A stretch of DNA of 64,000 nucleotides from Aricia agestis (lineage: Eukaryota > Arthropoda > Insecta > Lepidoptera > Lycaenidae). This document shows, one piece after another, positions 42,781-54,123 of this stretch. The stretch covers positions 10,520,501 to 10,584,500 of the forward strand of contig NC_056423.1 of NCBI RefSeq assembly GCF_905147365.1. Direction: 5' to 3'. The notes beneath the pieces are model-generated. The model made no database searches. It was not told where the DNA came from and worked only from the letters and a program-made list of their open reading frames with translations. Both the position numbers and the translations under genes were made by a program. Positions within the stretch are counted from its first letter, which is position 1. Each line of letters starts with the position of its first letter.

Positions 42781-43111
42781 TTTTTTTTTTTTATGCAATA
42801 AGGGGGCAAACGAGCAAACGGGTTACCTGATGGAAAGCAACTTCCGTCGCCCATGGACACTCGCAGCATCAGAAGAGCTGCAGGTGCGTTGCCGGCCTAT
42901 TAAGAGGGAATAGGGTAATAGGGGAAGGTAGGGATGGAAAGGGAACGGAATAAGGGAGGGAAGGGAAGGGAATAGAGTAGGGGATTGGGCCTCCGGTAAA
43001 CTCACTCACTCGGCGAAACACAGCGCAAGCGCTGTTTCACGCCGGTTTTCTGTGAGGACGTGGTATTTCTCCGGTCGAGCCGGCCCATTCGTGCCGAAGC
43101 ATGGCTCTCCC
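42781..43111 (-). mobile_element. SINE-like interspersed repeat, reverse copy
   Basis: Reverse complement of 10557-10889: GGGAGAGCCATGCTTCGGCA, GGAGGCCCAATCCCC, pyrimidine tract, GCAACGCACCTGCAGC, then the A/T-rich end at 42781-42793. Confidence 0.85.
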
Positions 43112-43796
43112 ACGTGTAAGCACTCTCTATAAAAAATAAAGATAAAAAAAATAAAAAAAAAATTATTAGAACATAACGCAAATTTCGTAGTTAGAAAACA
43201 ATAGGGATAATACCTACAACTACAGTAGTATCACGATTAGCCGTGATGTAGAAATTTAGATGAGTCCGATAATGCTGGCGTTCTCTAGAAGTCGTGGCCC
43301 ATTTGGATGACTGATGCTTATCCAGTTTATCCCATGAATATTCATCAGCGAGCTAAAGAACTCATCATAAACAAAATAATCTTGGACATAACATTCTTCA
43401 CACCACGTCAGCCTGGCTACGTGGTAAGTACTTGAAGAACTTGTTTCGGGTGCGCCAGAGGCCGTCAAATGTTAGGTGCAGAAAATCACTCAAAACACCA
43501 GCTATAGTATAGAAATCATATTAGGGATAAAATTCTCGCGTCGCCATGTCTGTTTCCAAACTCCTGTTAAACGGCTGGACCATTGTATAAAATTTTTGTT
43601 AGTTGTGACTTGTGTGAGAGTGGTAAGAAGATATCAGTTTTAAAAGGAAAACGAAAAACGTTGAAACCTTTTTGTTCAGATATGAAGAGTAACATCCATG
43701 TTCTTAATCGTTTCTTTACGATTTCCTCCACTCGACTTAACCTCAATCCAAAAAATTGTAACATTGTAGTCCGTTCGCGTTAAGAAAATTCAGTTA
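43112..43796. other. Unassigned, contains an interspersed-repeat scrap
   Basis: CTTCACACCACGTCAGCCTG GC at about 43398 resembles 30371-30400 (CTTCACACCACATCAGTCTG), so a repeat shared by the two loci. No gene. Confidence 0.4.
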
Positions 43797-43975
43797 TACA
43801 GTGTGTAACAAAAATAAGTGATAATACTTTCGGGTGTGTACGTGTTCCTTGTAGAGAGTTCATTGTGAAAGTAGCAGCGCTGAAAGAGGAAACATTTTTT
43901 ACACTTTTGTACGAGCAAGGGCCCGAGCGTCACGAGTTTCCCCATACAAAAGTGGAAAAAAATGTTAAATAAAGT
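43797..43975 (+). mobile_element. TIR element of the TACAG-GTGTAACAAAA family, copy 1
   Basis: TACAGTGTGTAACAAAAATA AGTGATAATACTTTCGGGTG through GCAGCGCTGAAAGAG (43797-43882) is an 80+ bp terminal repeat, matching the reverse complement of 61741-61826. The right arm here is degenerate. Confidence 0.65.
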
Positions 43976-44004
43976 ATAAATGATTTCGTTGTAGAAATAA
44001 AATG

Positions 44005-44178
44005 AAGTCGACGCTATGTAGTTTTGGAACCTTTTTGGACGAAGCCTTAAGGGACAGACTGGTTTGTGGATTATCTGATGAACACGTTATAAAAAAGTTT
44101 TTGACGGATTGTGATACTCTTTCTTTCGAAATAGCTGTAAAAATAGCCTCAGCATATGACAGTGCCGATAAAGAATAA
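44005..44178 (+). pseudogene. Ty3/gypsy-type Gag fragment
   Basis: The frame reads STLCSFGTFLDEALRDRLVC, GLSDEHVIKKFLTDCDTLSF, EIAVKIASAYDSADKE, then TAA. The pattern C-x-FG-x-FLDEALRDRLVCGL followed by L-x-F-x-x-A is the C-terminal half of insect gypsy gag capsid regions. Only about 58 codons survive. It is not related to the Gag at 16092. Confidence 0.7.
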
Positions 44179-44447
44179 AAAAATATCCTCCACGCGGAAC
44201 CGCGCCATGGCGGCTGTGAGTACACCTGCTCCATTACAGAGCGTCCTCCGTCTGCTGGGCACTCCAGCAGTGTGCAATGTGCATGGAGTGGATGGGGCCG
44301 CCGATGTCGCAGCGCCGACTGCCGGCGCGGCCGCTTGCGACACCGCCTTCTCCTCAGTGCGGAACACGGACTACTGTCCAAGTAATGATGGAACTTTATC
44401 GGAGGACGAAATAGTTCAGTTATGCACCAATAACATAAACAAAATAA
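44179..44447. other. GC-rich stretch, unassigned
   Basis: A CpG-rich segment (44200-44370) is open in both directions (plus 44156-44503, minus 44149-44367), with Ala-rich products and no motif. Neither is supported as a gene. Confidence 0.3.
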
Positions 44448-44498
44448 CTCGAAAACACGGTTTAAATATTAAAATCATATTTAAACCGTGTTTTCGAG
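44448..44498. repeat. 22-bp perfect inverted repeat
   Basis: Arms 44448-44469 and 44477-44498 (CTCGAAAACACGGTTTAAAT AT and its complement) around a 7-nt loop. The right arm lies in the first 91-bp direct repeat. Confidence 0.95.
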
Positions 44499-44677
44499 CA
44501 TAAAATGAAAATTATTTATCGTGATGTGCGTAATTCTAAGCTATGGATTTGTTAGGATATAATATTAAAATCATATTTAAACTCATATTAAAATCATATT
44601 TAAACCGTGTTTTCGAGCATAAAATGAAAATTATTTATCGTGATGTGCGTAATTCTAAGCTATGGATTTGTTAGGAT
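44468..44677. repeat. 91-bp direct repeat, two copies
   Basis: 44468-44558 and 44587-44677 appear identical, beginning ATTAAAATCATATTTAAACC and ending GGATTTGTTAGGAT. The second copy ends exactly where viral-like coding sequence begins. Confidence 0.95.
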
Positions 44678-46170
44678 GAAACTACTGACTTTATGGGTCG
44701 CTCGGTCGGTATTTTTTTTCGCTCTTGGAAAATGTTCTCTATGATATTAAGGCTATGGAAAATACCATGATGGACCACATAAAAGCAAGGCAGGAGGATC
44801 CTCTCCTCAGGACTCTGACACCAACCACTTGTTTGACCCAATATGCGCATTACCTGAGAGAGACAGGATGGGATATTCAGTTGGAGGGGATAACAATGCC
44901 AGCTCAACAAGAGCAAACTCAACTGTGTGTATGGACTAATATACCATTGGATATGTATGACAGGGCCATATCTCTGTCATGTGAGGGAGATCCAGCCATG
45001 CCCTGGCACCTGGTGAGAGGGCCCTCAACACCGTAGACCTCTACAGGAGGTTGAATCATATAGCTTCACTCAGGCATTATCTCAAGCCTTACAACTTAGA
45101 TCATGGGTAAAGGGCAGTGAGGGACTAACAGCCCTTATAGATACCATAATACAAGAGAAGACTGATGCATCCGAGGAGGAGCTAGACAGAAGGACGGCTC
45201 ATGTGTACTCTGGATCCCTAACACATAGGTTACCTTGTCCAGCCATGAGCAGAGGGGGGCAATCAAATGTTACAAGTAATTTTGCATCCCATATTCGAAT
45301 ATCATCAAGCACTGCAACTAGATACGCTAAGAAGGGAGAGGATTATACAATATGTTTTCAATCAGTATTTTTATAGGGGTTGGCATCCCTAAATATATTT
45401 TATCATAAATACGGCTCTATACCCAACAGAATGGGAATTGTCATATCACGAGGATGCTGCACCTGGACCATTCCACCTGAGGTGTTTACCCTTGCTCAGT
45501 CCTTATACAAGGAGGTAATGATCCCATCAGCAATTTTACACATAGAACCCACTCAAGTAGCTCAACTACCATATGACCCCCCTCTTCTAGGAGTGGATGT
45601 GTCGTACTCCGCCCATATGGCTCATAAGTTTGCGGTATGGATATTAAACAGAAGAGACACGTCGCGAATCTCTACCCTGGAGCATAGGGCCGTTCACGAA
45701 GTCCTAACGCCACCATTTGTCAACCTATCAGAGATATGTAGAGTCAATCTCCAAAGAATGCTGGAGCTTCTTTCTGGCTATTTGGTTCTGCTAGACCACA
45801 GTTTTTGCACAAGACCCAATCTTATTTTGTCAGAGCTAAAGGACTCATCCACAAGGACAGGGTTTGACGATCTTATAGACTCTATAATCCTAGGAGGCTT
45901 AACACATTCATTTTGCTCCTTTACTCATGCATCTCCTATAGATCTCCAGGGGAGAAGCGGGTGGAGAACATCCCTGGCGGACATCATATCGGCCGAAATA
46001 GACAAAGGGTTATTTAACATATTGACAAGAAATATTGTGTTTCTCCCTGAGGAGACAAAGCACTTGTTCTCCAGTTGGTACAGATCAATGCTCTATATAT
46101 CCAGAAGGAGGATAACACATGATTATATTGGTAACAATCCCATATCCCACTTCTGATGTCGGAGAATCAT
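44678..46170 (+). pseudogene. Endogenous viral element: polymerase (L) gene fragment of a non-segmented negative-strand RNA virus
   Basis: The strand encodes pieces resembling the L protein of Mononegavirales (rhabdovirus/chuvirus-like), covering the end of the polymerase region and the mRNA-capping (PRNTase) region. Visible pieces: the frame at 44725-45036, a frame from about 45105 to 45373, and a 258-codon frame at 45380-46156. A G-x-x-x-H-R motif of the capping domain is present (His-Arg codons at 45234-45239), followed by the conserved stretch with STAT near 45318. Breaks: a shift in the T-run near 44715, shifts near 45020 and 45100, and TAG at 45374-45376. There are no nucleoprotein or glycoprotein genes, so it is a non-functional fossil from germline copying of viral RNA, probably via LINE activity. 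Virus family is only inferred. Confidence 0.8.
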
Positions 46171-46287
46171 TATTCAAGTTTTGTTGATTACAGAACCCCA
46201 TAACGGAACCCTACCGAGCTGATTTTTTGTATATTGATATAATATATAATATATAGTCATAATATAATTTAAGAGTAACATTGTCCT
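46171..46287. other. Flank of the viral insert
   Basis: Contains CCCATAACGGAACCCTACCG, similar to GTACCGT-type repeat ends. No matching copy of the 91-bp repeat is present here. Confidence 0.3.
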
Positions 46288-46480
46288 ACAAATAGAACAA
46301 TCCATATTTTAGAACCATCAAGTCAAAGTATGAAATCCTTTCTATCTCTGTTAGCTACCACTTTCGAGATTTTTCGAAAATGAAAAAATTGTTCGTCTTA
46401 TCAAAATGAAGCTACTCACAAAAAAGTAGCTTGTTAGTAATAAAAAAAAATGTTCTAGGGCTCCCTCACTATTATAACTG
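46288..46480 (-). repeat. GTTCC-TAGAAC interspersed repeat, copy 3
   Basis: ACAATCCATATTTTAGAACC, GTTAGCTACCACTTTCGAGA and TGAAGCTACTCACAAAAAAG match 42036-42240 in reverse. Its ATCCATATTTTAGAACCATC segment occurs once, unlike the hairpin at 42170. Confidence 0.8.
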
Positions 46481-46590
46481 TTATGGTCTGTAAAATTATA
46501 CACTTGAATATTAAGAGCTTGTAAGCAGAAACTTAATAATATAATTTATAAATTAAATACTTGATTGGCCAATGAGGATACAATACATGC

Positions 46591-46722
46591 TTCATCCAGC
46601 ATATTAGAAATTATTTTGTATCACCCAAGTAACGGAGTTGTATAACATTTAGCTAGTTCATCCAGCATATTAGAAATTATTTTGTATCACCCAAGTAACG
46701 GAGTTGTATAACATTTAGCTAG
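46591..46722. repeat. 66-bp tandem duplication
   Basis: 46591-46656 and 46657-46722 appear identical (TTCATCCAGCATATTAGAAA to ACATTTAGCTAG), a recent duplication. Confidence 0.97.
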
Positions 46723-48247
46723 CCGTCTTAAAGTACCTAGATAAAACATAGCCTTGTTAGATCATTAAGTGAGGACCTAATACGACCTAGAAAGTGGTCA
46801 CGACTTACACGGGGGAGAAATATCGTTACAGATGTTATTAATGGTCGACATTTGACGAATATAATGTTTGTACTATCACTGATCTGTACCACTTCGTTCG
46901 CTGCAGTAATGGCGTACACGGTGATGGTGGCTGGTTTCATACTCAAACGCAGTCCGCAAGTTTCGGTAGCTAAGATAGATGTAAAAAAATTATGGGTGTA
47001 GTAAGTTCTTTATTGTTATTATAAAATGTTTATGCTCCTTTCCGCTTCTTAACCAAGCGATTGGTAACAATTGGTACGTATAACGCTTACAAGCGTTATA
47101 CGTACGAATTGCGCAAGTACATAATTTTGAATATTGTAATATAAAATAATGTCTTAACCAGTCGTTTCCATCTACCCTTACCTATCTCAAAGTGGCTGAC
47201 CACCGGCACACCTCATGGGATTTGACAATACGCATCGCAAGCGCCATGAGTTATGAAAGCGATACGTTACGTCTGGATACCCAAAATGAGTTCTGCATAT
47301 TTTGTAACCAACTTCCGGAAACAATAGGGACAGATCCGCTCATCTACAGAGTAGAAATATTGGAGCATTTAAATCGTTGATAAATATGATATTTTGATGA
47401 TTCAATCAGTTAGTAATTTAAGTCATTGATTTCCAAAGTGATCCAGGTGGGCCCCCAGGGGCCTACGCTTGCGTGGAAAAAAAATCCACAAGTCGTTAGC
47501 GGGGGTCTATAAAAATGTATTAGGTGACCTGACTTGACTTCTGCTATGAATATAGGCAGACAATATAATAAGAAGCTCAGATTTTTATTGCACTAATGAG
47601 GAGCTAAAAATAGGATTCAAAAGAGAGCAATGAGTATCAATCATTTTGGTTGCAGGTTCAAATACCAGGACTGTGGGGAATTGTGGAAAATCTTCGAAGG
47701 AAATGCTATATTTCCTTCATCATATCTTGTCGAACGAAAGCATTTTTAGTGCCGTAACCTAGGGCCGTAACAAACTAGTTGACAAAAAACCGGGTAGTTT
47801 AAATATTACAGAGCTAGGAGTGTAAGTACTCTGTGTCTTGTACTGCGACTCAACCTTAGAATACAAAAAACCAAAGTAGGAATCCAACTGTTGGATGAAT
47901 ATACGCTTTTTAGACTGGCCTTGAAACTTAGCTTAAATGACATCCACTCACAGCACAGCAATTTGATTATTATCAAAGCAATATAAATTCTCAGCCTTTT
48001 TTCGAAAACTTTATCTCATAGTTGATTAAAAAACATCCACAACAGATATTTCCATAGACAAAGGTATACTTTTTTTGTGGTTTTGGAAGTAAGTTAGGAA
48101 GTAAGTAATAGAGCTGCATGGGGTCCACCGGATCCGGCAAAATTTTTAAGGTGGTCTATGAGAAAAAAAAGTATGGGAACATCTGATTTAAATGTATGAA
48201 GTAACTGATAATAATTTAATATTAATATTCTTGTTTGGGACGCCACC
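46723..48247. other. Mostly unassigned non-coding DNA with a hairpin
   Basis: A 15-bp perfect inverted repeat with a 2-nt loop is at 47074-47105 (GTACGTATAACGCTT). ORF 47192-47380 (62 codons) has no recognised motif. The rest is AT-rich. Confidence 0.4.
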
Positions 48248-48586
48248 TGCGTGGACACGCTAGCGGCGTCACATGTAACGGCCACAACAAGGGAAGCGGG
48301 AGCTGCGGCGGCACAAGCAGAGACAAACAAAAGAAGAAAATATGAAGCACTGGGGAATGATTACTTTTTTGTACCTTTCGGGGTTGAAACCCTGGGTCCG
48401 TGGGGCCCTGGTGCCAAACAAATGTTCAGAGAGTTATCCCAAAGACTGGTTGAGAAAACTAACGATCCCAGAGCTGGCGCTTACCTCGGCCAACGTATCA
48501 GCCTTGCGATACAGCGAGGTAATGCTGCCAGCCTCTTGGGTACATTGCCCGCAGCCTCTGACTTAGATTTAGTTTTTTATATATAG
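48248..48586 (+). pseudogene. Non-LTR retrotransposon ORF2, C-terminal fragment
   Basis: The frame starts at MDTLAASHVTATTREAGAAA and continues KRRKYEALGNDYFFVPFGVE, TLGPWGPGAKQMFRELSQRL, GAYLGQRISLAIQRGNAASL LGTLP. The Y-x-FVPF-x-VET-GPWG and L-x-QR-IS-x-AIQRGNAAS blocks are the conserved C-terminus of a widespread invertebrate LINE reverse transcriptase. It ends in a plain stop, so the 3' end of the ORF is complete while the RT domain itself is missing. Confidence 0.7.
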
Positions 48587-50206
48587 TCTTTGTTTTATAT
48601 TTTAGCATTATTTATAGCAATTATTACTTATTATTATAATTATCTTTATTAAAAACATTTTACAATTATAGGAAACATTTGTTTTTGTAGATGGAATATA
48701 ATATATTCATGTTATATATTTTCTGTAATATAATTACAGAAAATATATAAAACGTTTATAATTTCTTCCATATTATTTAATAATTTATTCAAAAGAAAAA
48801 AAAATATCACCACGAGAAAGAGGACCTAAAAAAGGTCCTCAAAAAAACTATTTATAATTTATGGACCCCTTGGACTATGGATTTATACCTCACACCTTGA
48901 TTACCATAATAGATCAGTCTAATCAGTAACCACTTTAGCGAAGGTCTCGTTCACACCCGACCGTTTGGTTTAGCCATTATAACGGCATTAGGGTAAACAC
49001 ATATCACAAGGGTAACCATTGCTAATGTATTAATTTGTGGAATCTACGTAATTAAAATAAATTATAAATTTTGTTAGTCTCGCTAAATCTCGGGAACGGC
49101 TGAATCGATATGGCTAATTTTAGGCTTTAAATATTCGTCGAAGTCAAGGAAAGGCTTATGTTAGGAGGAAAGAGATCCGAATTCCGCTTTGTATTTTAGT
49201 TCGCTTATTATTATGCAATTCAACAGGGGGGACCTACTTATAATACTATTGATGATTGAATGCCGAACAATGAAGGCCAATTCCTCGAAAAGGACTAAAA
49301 CCATAGAGAAAATTCGTCTATAAATTTTTGCATTTATTTAAATTGTCACCTGTTTAATGATTTCAAAAAGAATTATGTGAAATATAAAAAAGTCATTCCT
49401 TCTTTACAAGTAATATTATTAAAGAGCAAATTAATGTGCCCAATTTTCATCACCAAGGCTCTTTTTTAAATGTCCTACGTCTGAACATTAATTACAGTCC
49501 TACATGAGACCAACGTGTGGTCACCTTACATAACGAGGTGTTATTAAGAACCTAATGTGTGTCAATGGCTAACGAGCAACGAGACACATATTCATAAGTG
49601 CTCTAATTACTGGTACTTCCTTAACATAATCATCATTATTCCTTACCTATATTATTTGTGTCATGGTATAATACAATAAAAATAATTCCTGTATATTTTT
49701 ACAATAAAAACGACTATATTTCTACAGTTCAGTTTCTCTAGGAGGTATCGATTGGTAATAGAACTGGGTGTCTAGCAGTGTAGTGTGTGTAAAGTGGCGT
49801 TTGGGAGGCTCCATATCACCACAGCAATCCCAAAGACCCTTAGAAAACAAAATCTCCTACGCACGTTTGAGAACTATAGCTCAAAGGCTGCATAAATTGA
49901 GACGGCTGATACAGCGGTAGCTACACCAATCATAAAGACAAATTGCTCAGCATTTTTAGTGTCTACAGAGGCGGAATTTAATTTGTAGCGTATAGATTTT
50001 TCTAAATTTTCTCAATATTTCAGAACAAATATTTAACGGTGCTGCAGAATAGTTTAAATACTACTATAATAAAAGTGGTGCTGTATTTACCTGCGACTGT
50101 CTATCTCTATTATTAATAATCATGAGTGAACCTCTATCCCGTGACTTCACGCCGATATGAACGCTCTAAACGTAACATCTATTTAAATTTTCCTTACGCC
50201 TCTAGA
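48587..50206. other. AT-rich, no genes; one hairpin
   Basis: An 18-bp perfect inverted repeat with a 3-nt loop lies at 48712-48750. Weak LINE-like coding (KISYARLRTIAQRLHKL, about 49849) is too short to support. Confidence 0.4.
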
Positions 50207-50336
50207 ACACCGTCGCTGCGAAACGCGAAACAACTACGAAACTGTAATAGAGCAAGATACAATATAACGCATTGTCGTGTGGCGGATGAGACAGTAAATC
50301 GGTTTGCCGCTGTTTCGCGGTTCGCAGCGTCGGTGT
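50207..50336. mobile_element. MITE, 130 bp, 26-bp TIRs
   Basis: ACACCGTCGCTGCGAAACGC GAAACA (50207-50232) pairs with 50311-50336 with two mismatches. ORFs on both strands across it are artefacts. Confidence 0.75.
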
Positions 50337-50560
50337 ACTAAAGATGTTAGTACTTGAGTGCCTGCCGCTTGTTGCATCTGCACTCATACGTGTTCACTGC
50401 TCACACTAAATACTAATCTGGACAAAGTAGAACACAATGCTTAAAACAAGAAATGCCTGTTGAAGCAAAAGTGATATGCACTAGCGAGATCCACAACGGC
50501 ATACTGCTGAGCAATATAATACCAAATGGCACTTGAGCCTCCCATGGTCCAATCAAACGC

Positions 50561-50725
50561 TATAAGTTGGTCCAACAAGCAAATCTTCAGATGAAAGATC
50601 TAGCAACCAACAAGGTCATCATCGAAGCAACGAAACGTAAGCTAGACATACTGCTATTGCAAGAGCTATTGATGTGGGTGGCCGAAGGCAATAAAGAAAT
50701 GGAAGGTAAGAATCTTCCAGAATGA
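50561..50725 (+). pseudogene. Non-LTR retrotransposon endonuclease N-terminus fragment
   Basis: YKLVQQANLQMKDLATNKVI IEATKRKLDILLLQE resembles the start of the apurinic-type endonuclease in R1/jockey-like elements (QANLQ-x-x-x-LAT-x-x-x-x-x-A-x-x-x-x-D-x-x-LLQE). The catalytic Glu of the LLQE motif is present, but the frame then degenerates (VAEGNKEMEGKNLPE then stop). Confidence 0.45.
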
Positions 50726-51910
50726 GTGAGCTGAAATCAAGGCCCGAGCCCACCCAAAATATACAACAAACAACATAGTAGTGGAGGTTGCAACAAAAAC
50801 CTAGAGGACCGTACTTAGTCTTTGTGCATTAAGAGCATGACAACACCTAACAATAAAAATACACAAAGGTACCAATAAATTTTAAACCCGTCTCCTCTAG
50901 CCCTAGGATACCGCCCACTAACTTTGCTGATAAAATCCGCCACTGATCGTCTAGACAATCTACGGTCTACCCTCAATCGGCTGGTTACTAATGGCTCAAT
51001 ATAGGCAATAGCTGATTTATTCTATAATACTGCTGTTTAATTGCTGCCCTGAGGCGGCACCAGACGAGCACGACTTCATTCGTTCGTGACGCTAATAGTT
51101 TTATAGTCTGTTATGCTTTGTTTTACCCCACTACAAAGGTCCGACGCGCGGAAGATCCAATACTCCAGTAAAAATAAATATTAATAATTTATTTAAATAA
51201 ATTAATTAATTAAATTATAATTAAATATGGCTCCTGCGTGCAGGTCAGCCACTACTACTGAAGGTGGTCTACCTTCGGCACCACAACTGTGAAGATGGGA
51301 CAAGGCTCGAGCGAATAGACAATGAACATAATCCTATATTAAACTTTACGCTAAGATGTCCTGCGCAAATCAAACCGGTCTCTTATCTGGGGTTTATAAC
51401 ATTGCACGTGTTAGTTGTATTGTACATAGCACCCTTTTCTTTTTATTTGGATTGTTGATTGATTTGGATCAATATAATATGTCACAAGTTATTAATATGG
51501 TCGCTGTTAAGCGAATTAACCCACAAAAAAATTTAGTTCAGTTATAAATGCAGTCTTGTTCCCTTGATAGAAAGATCATAAGTATATTCAAAACTCAATA
51601 GCTAATTTGTAGGATGATACACAAATGCTTAACAACGTCCATATGCAAAGCTGAGTTCGCTTCCAGAACCTATAGTTGTCACAGTATAGAGTAGTAATCA
51701 GCGTAAAGATAAGCTGTCGCTGGGGTATCAGCAGCCTACCGAAGGCCTATCGAAGCAGTTTGCATATCTAACACCCGATAACTCCTGAATGTGATAGTAA
51801 CAAATTCTATTGACAGGAGTCGGAGAGATATCGTTATGTGGTTATTTAGAAATCACATTGCCTACTAAGAGATTGTGGAGGAATCGTATGTAATATTATA
51901 TTATCTTATA
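50726..51910. other. Unassigned
   Basis: Short ORFs at 51264-51458 and 51356-51547 have no motifs. An AT-rich (TTAAT)n stretch is at 51185-51225. Confidence 0.35.
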
Positions 51911-51929
51911 TCTTTAAACGAGCAATTCT

Positions 51930-52014
<85 letters not shown>

Positions 52015-52109
52015 GGTTTCGGGGGCGATAAATCGATCTATCATTTTTAGAAAATGTCATTTTATTAGTATTTTATCGAATATCGAGCAAAGCTCGGTCA
52101 AATAGCTAG
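51911..52109 (+). mobile_element. Non-autonomous Helitron (family A), intact ends
   Basis: A|TCTTTAAACGAGCAATTC start, a (TA)n tract at 51934-52011, GGGGGTTTCGGGGGCGATAA ATCGATC, then a CGAGC-AAA-GCTCG hairpin (52084-52096) and CTAG|T (52106-52110). TC...hairpin...CTAG between A and T is the Helitron signature. Confidence 0.85.
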
Positions 52110-52500
52110 TAATTTATTATTTCAGAATAGGCTCAACGACTTCGACGACTTTTTATTTCTTTCAACTGGTGCTATTGAAATAAATAACACAAGCATGTAT
52201 GTAAAAAATGCTTAGAAAGTTAGCAACGAGAATGGAACGACACCCCCCACGCATAAAGCTGTATCTGCCAGATACTCAAAATTGGTTTTATTTCATTTTA
52301 GCATCTACACACTAATTGTACAAAAATATATTTTTTTATATATTTATTCAGCATTAATTATTACACAAAAGGTGAAATAAAAGTGTAGAAGTGTATTAAT
52401 ACTTCCTGTGTATTAATCACATAACTTTACTTGACATAATATCTTTCGTCATTATTTTCTGTTCTTTGTAGGTTATTATATGTTTACAGACGCTTTCGAT
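52110..52500. other. 5' flank of the Harbinger copy
   Basis: AT-rich with no reading frame. It may include the element's 5' untranslated region or terminal repeat, which I cannot delimit. Confidence 0.3.
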
Positions 52501-52737
52501 ATGTCTCGTGCTTTTCTCATTCAGGAGGCATTAGAAGCACAAAATAGATATAAGACGAGAACACGCGCGTGAGACGTTTACGACGAAGATTGAGGAATGA
52601 GGCAAGGACCTATGGAGGTTCCTAACTTAGTGCACATTACAGGATAACTAAAGAGTTGTTCGCTGAATTGTGCACTGAACTCGAACCCTTTTTGCCTCAA
52701 ACTCGTAGGAAAACAAAAGTTACTGTAGAATGTAAAA
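52501..52737 (+). pseudogene. Harbinger transposase, N-terminal exon
   Basis: ATG at 52501 gives MSRAFLIQEALEAQNRYKTR. After TGA at 52570 the next frame continues RRLRRRLRNEARTYGGS, a TAA at 52623-52625, then LSAHYRITKELFAELCTELE PFLPQTRRKTKVTVECK. The R-RRLR-N...F-x-x-x-YRI-x-K-E-x-F-x-x-L-x-x-EL-x-PFLP pattern is the HARBI1 N-terminal helical region. The following exon is at 54124. A Helitron 5' end begins about 10 bp later (52751). Confidence 0.75.
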
Positions 52738-52750
52738 TAAATACCCAATC

Positions 52751-52785
52751 CTATATCTTTAAACGAGCAATTCTTATATGCTTAT
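52751..52785 (+). mobile_element. Helitron family A 5' end only
   Basis: ATATCTTTAAACGAGCAATT CTTATA, then unrelated sequence: a 5'-terminal scrap inside the Harbinger gene. Confidence 0.6.
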
Positions 52786-52857
52786 ATGCCGTAAGAAAGA
52801 GATTCATAATTATAATACTGTTGAGTTTACATTAGGTTTAGTGATATAATCATATTG

Positions 52858-53094
52858 CTAGACGAGCTTTTGCCCGCGGCTTCGCTCGCGTTAAGAAGTA
52901 TTATTATATACAAACTTTCATCCCCTATTTGAACCCCTTGGGGTTGTAATTTATCAAAATCCTTTCTTGGCGGATGCCTACGTTATAACATCTACCTGCA
53001 CGCCAAACAGCCCGATCCGTCCAGTGGTTAGGGCTGTGCGTTGATAGATCACTATGTCAATCAGTCAGTCACCTTTGAGTTTTATATATATAGA
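52858..53094 (-). mobile_element. Non-autonomous Helitron (family D)
   Basis: The minus strand starts TCTATATATATAAAACTCAA AGGTGACTGACTGAC, carries ACGGATCGGGCTGTTTGG, and ends AACGCGAGCGAAGCCGCGGG CAAAAGCTCGTCTAG. Terminal GC hairpin plus CTAG. Inserted in the first Harbinger intron region. Confidence 0.75.
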
Positions 53095-53154
53095 TTAAGT
53101 TTAGTGAAATGATTGTAACGGGGGTTTCGATGCGTGCGTATGTAGCGAATTCCT

Positions 53155-53175
53155 CGGCAGTGTTGCCAGATACAT
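53155..53175 (+). repeat. hAT-like terminal sequence, isolated
   Basis: GGCAGTGTTGCCAGATACAT resembles the hAT terminus at 34271-34284 read on the other strand. No partner end was identified. Confidence 0.3.
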
Positions 53176-53704
53176 ATATTATTTTCCAAGGAAGTAATAC
53201 CTATAAAAATCCGGGAGTCTTATGATAAGATTACAAAAAAATCGGAAGATTTTAATATATATTTTTATAAGGTTAATAATAATATTAAGGTATATTTGCC
53301 ACTACAAACATGGTACATATTTACTTCATATTATTAAGTATATGGTAAGCAATAATTCTAAATAGCAGTTGCAAATTACCCACGCTCGACATAATATGCT
53401 GGTATACCCGAAGGCATATTCAGCGCCGGTCTTCCGCGAGAGCCAATGATAAGTGACGACATGGATAACAAAATTTTGGCGCACACGCTACAAACATATT
53501 CTGTCGCACGCCGCCGCCATAAGTGATTATATTGGCAACACATAGACAATTTGTCTATGTTGTGAGTTGTCTATGATTTTCATCTGTGATGAAGAAAATA
53601 GTTCAAGGTGACGGTTTCAACAGGGATATGTATTTTATACAATGAGAGATACTAACAAACCAGAGTGGACACGGAAGAGAATTAGTGAGGTTATAAATCT
53701 TATA

Positions 53705-54066
<362 letters not shown>

Positions 54067-54123
54067 TTATTGCAAAGTGTAGATAATCCTACATATTATA
54101 TACATTATACACTACTTTTGCAG

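Noticed and set aside
44156..44503. 115-aa Ala-rich ORF and its antisense counterpart
   Set aside because: GC-rich sequence open in both directions, no motif, and the 3' end runs into a hairpin and direct repeat.
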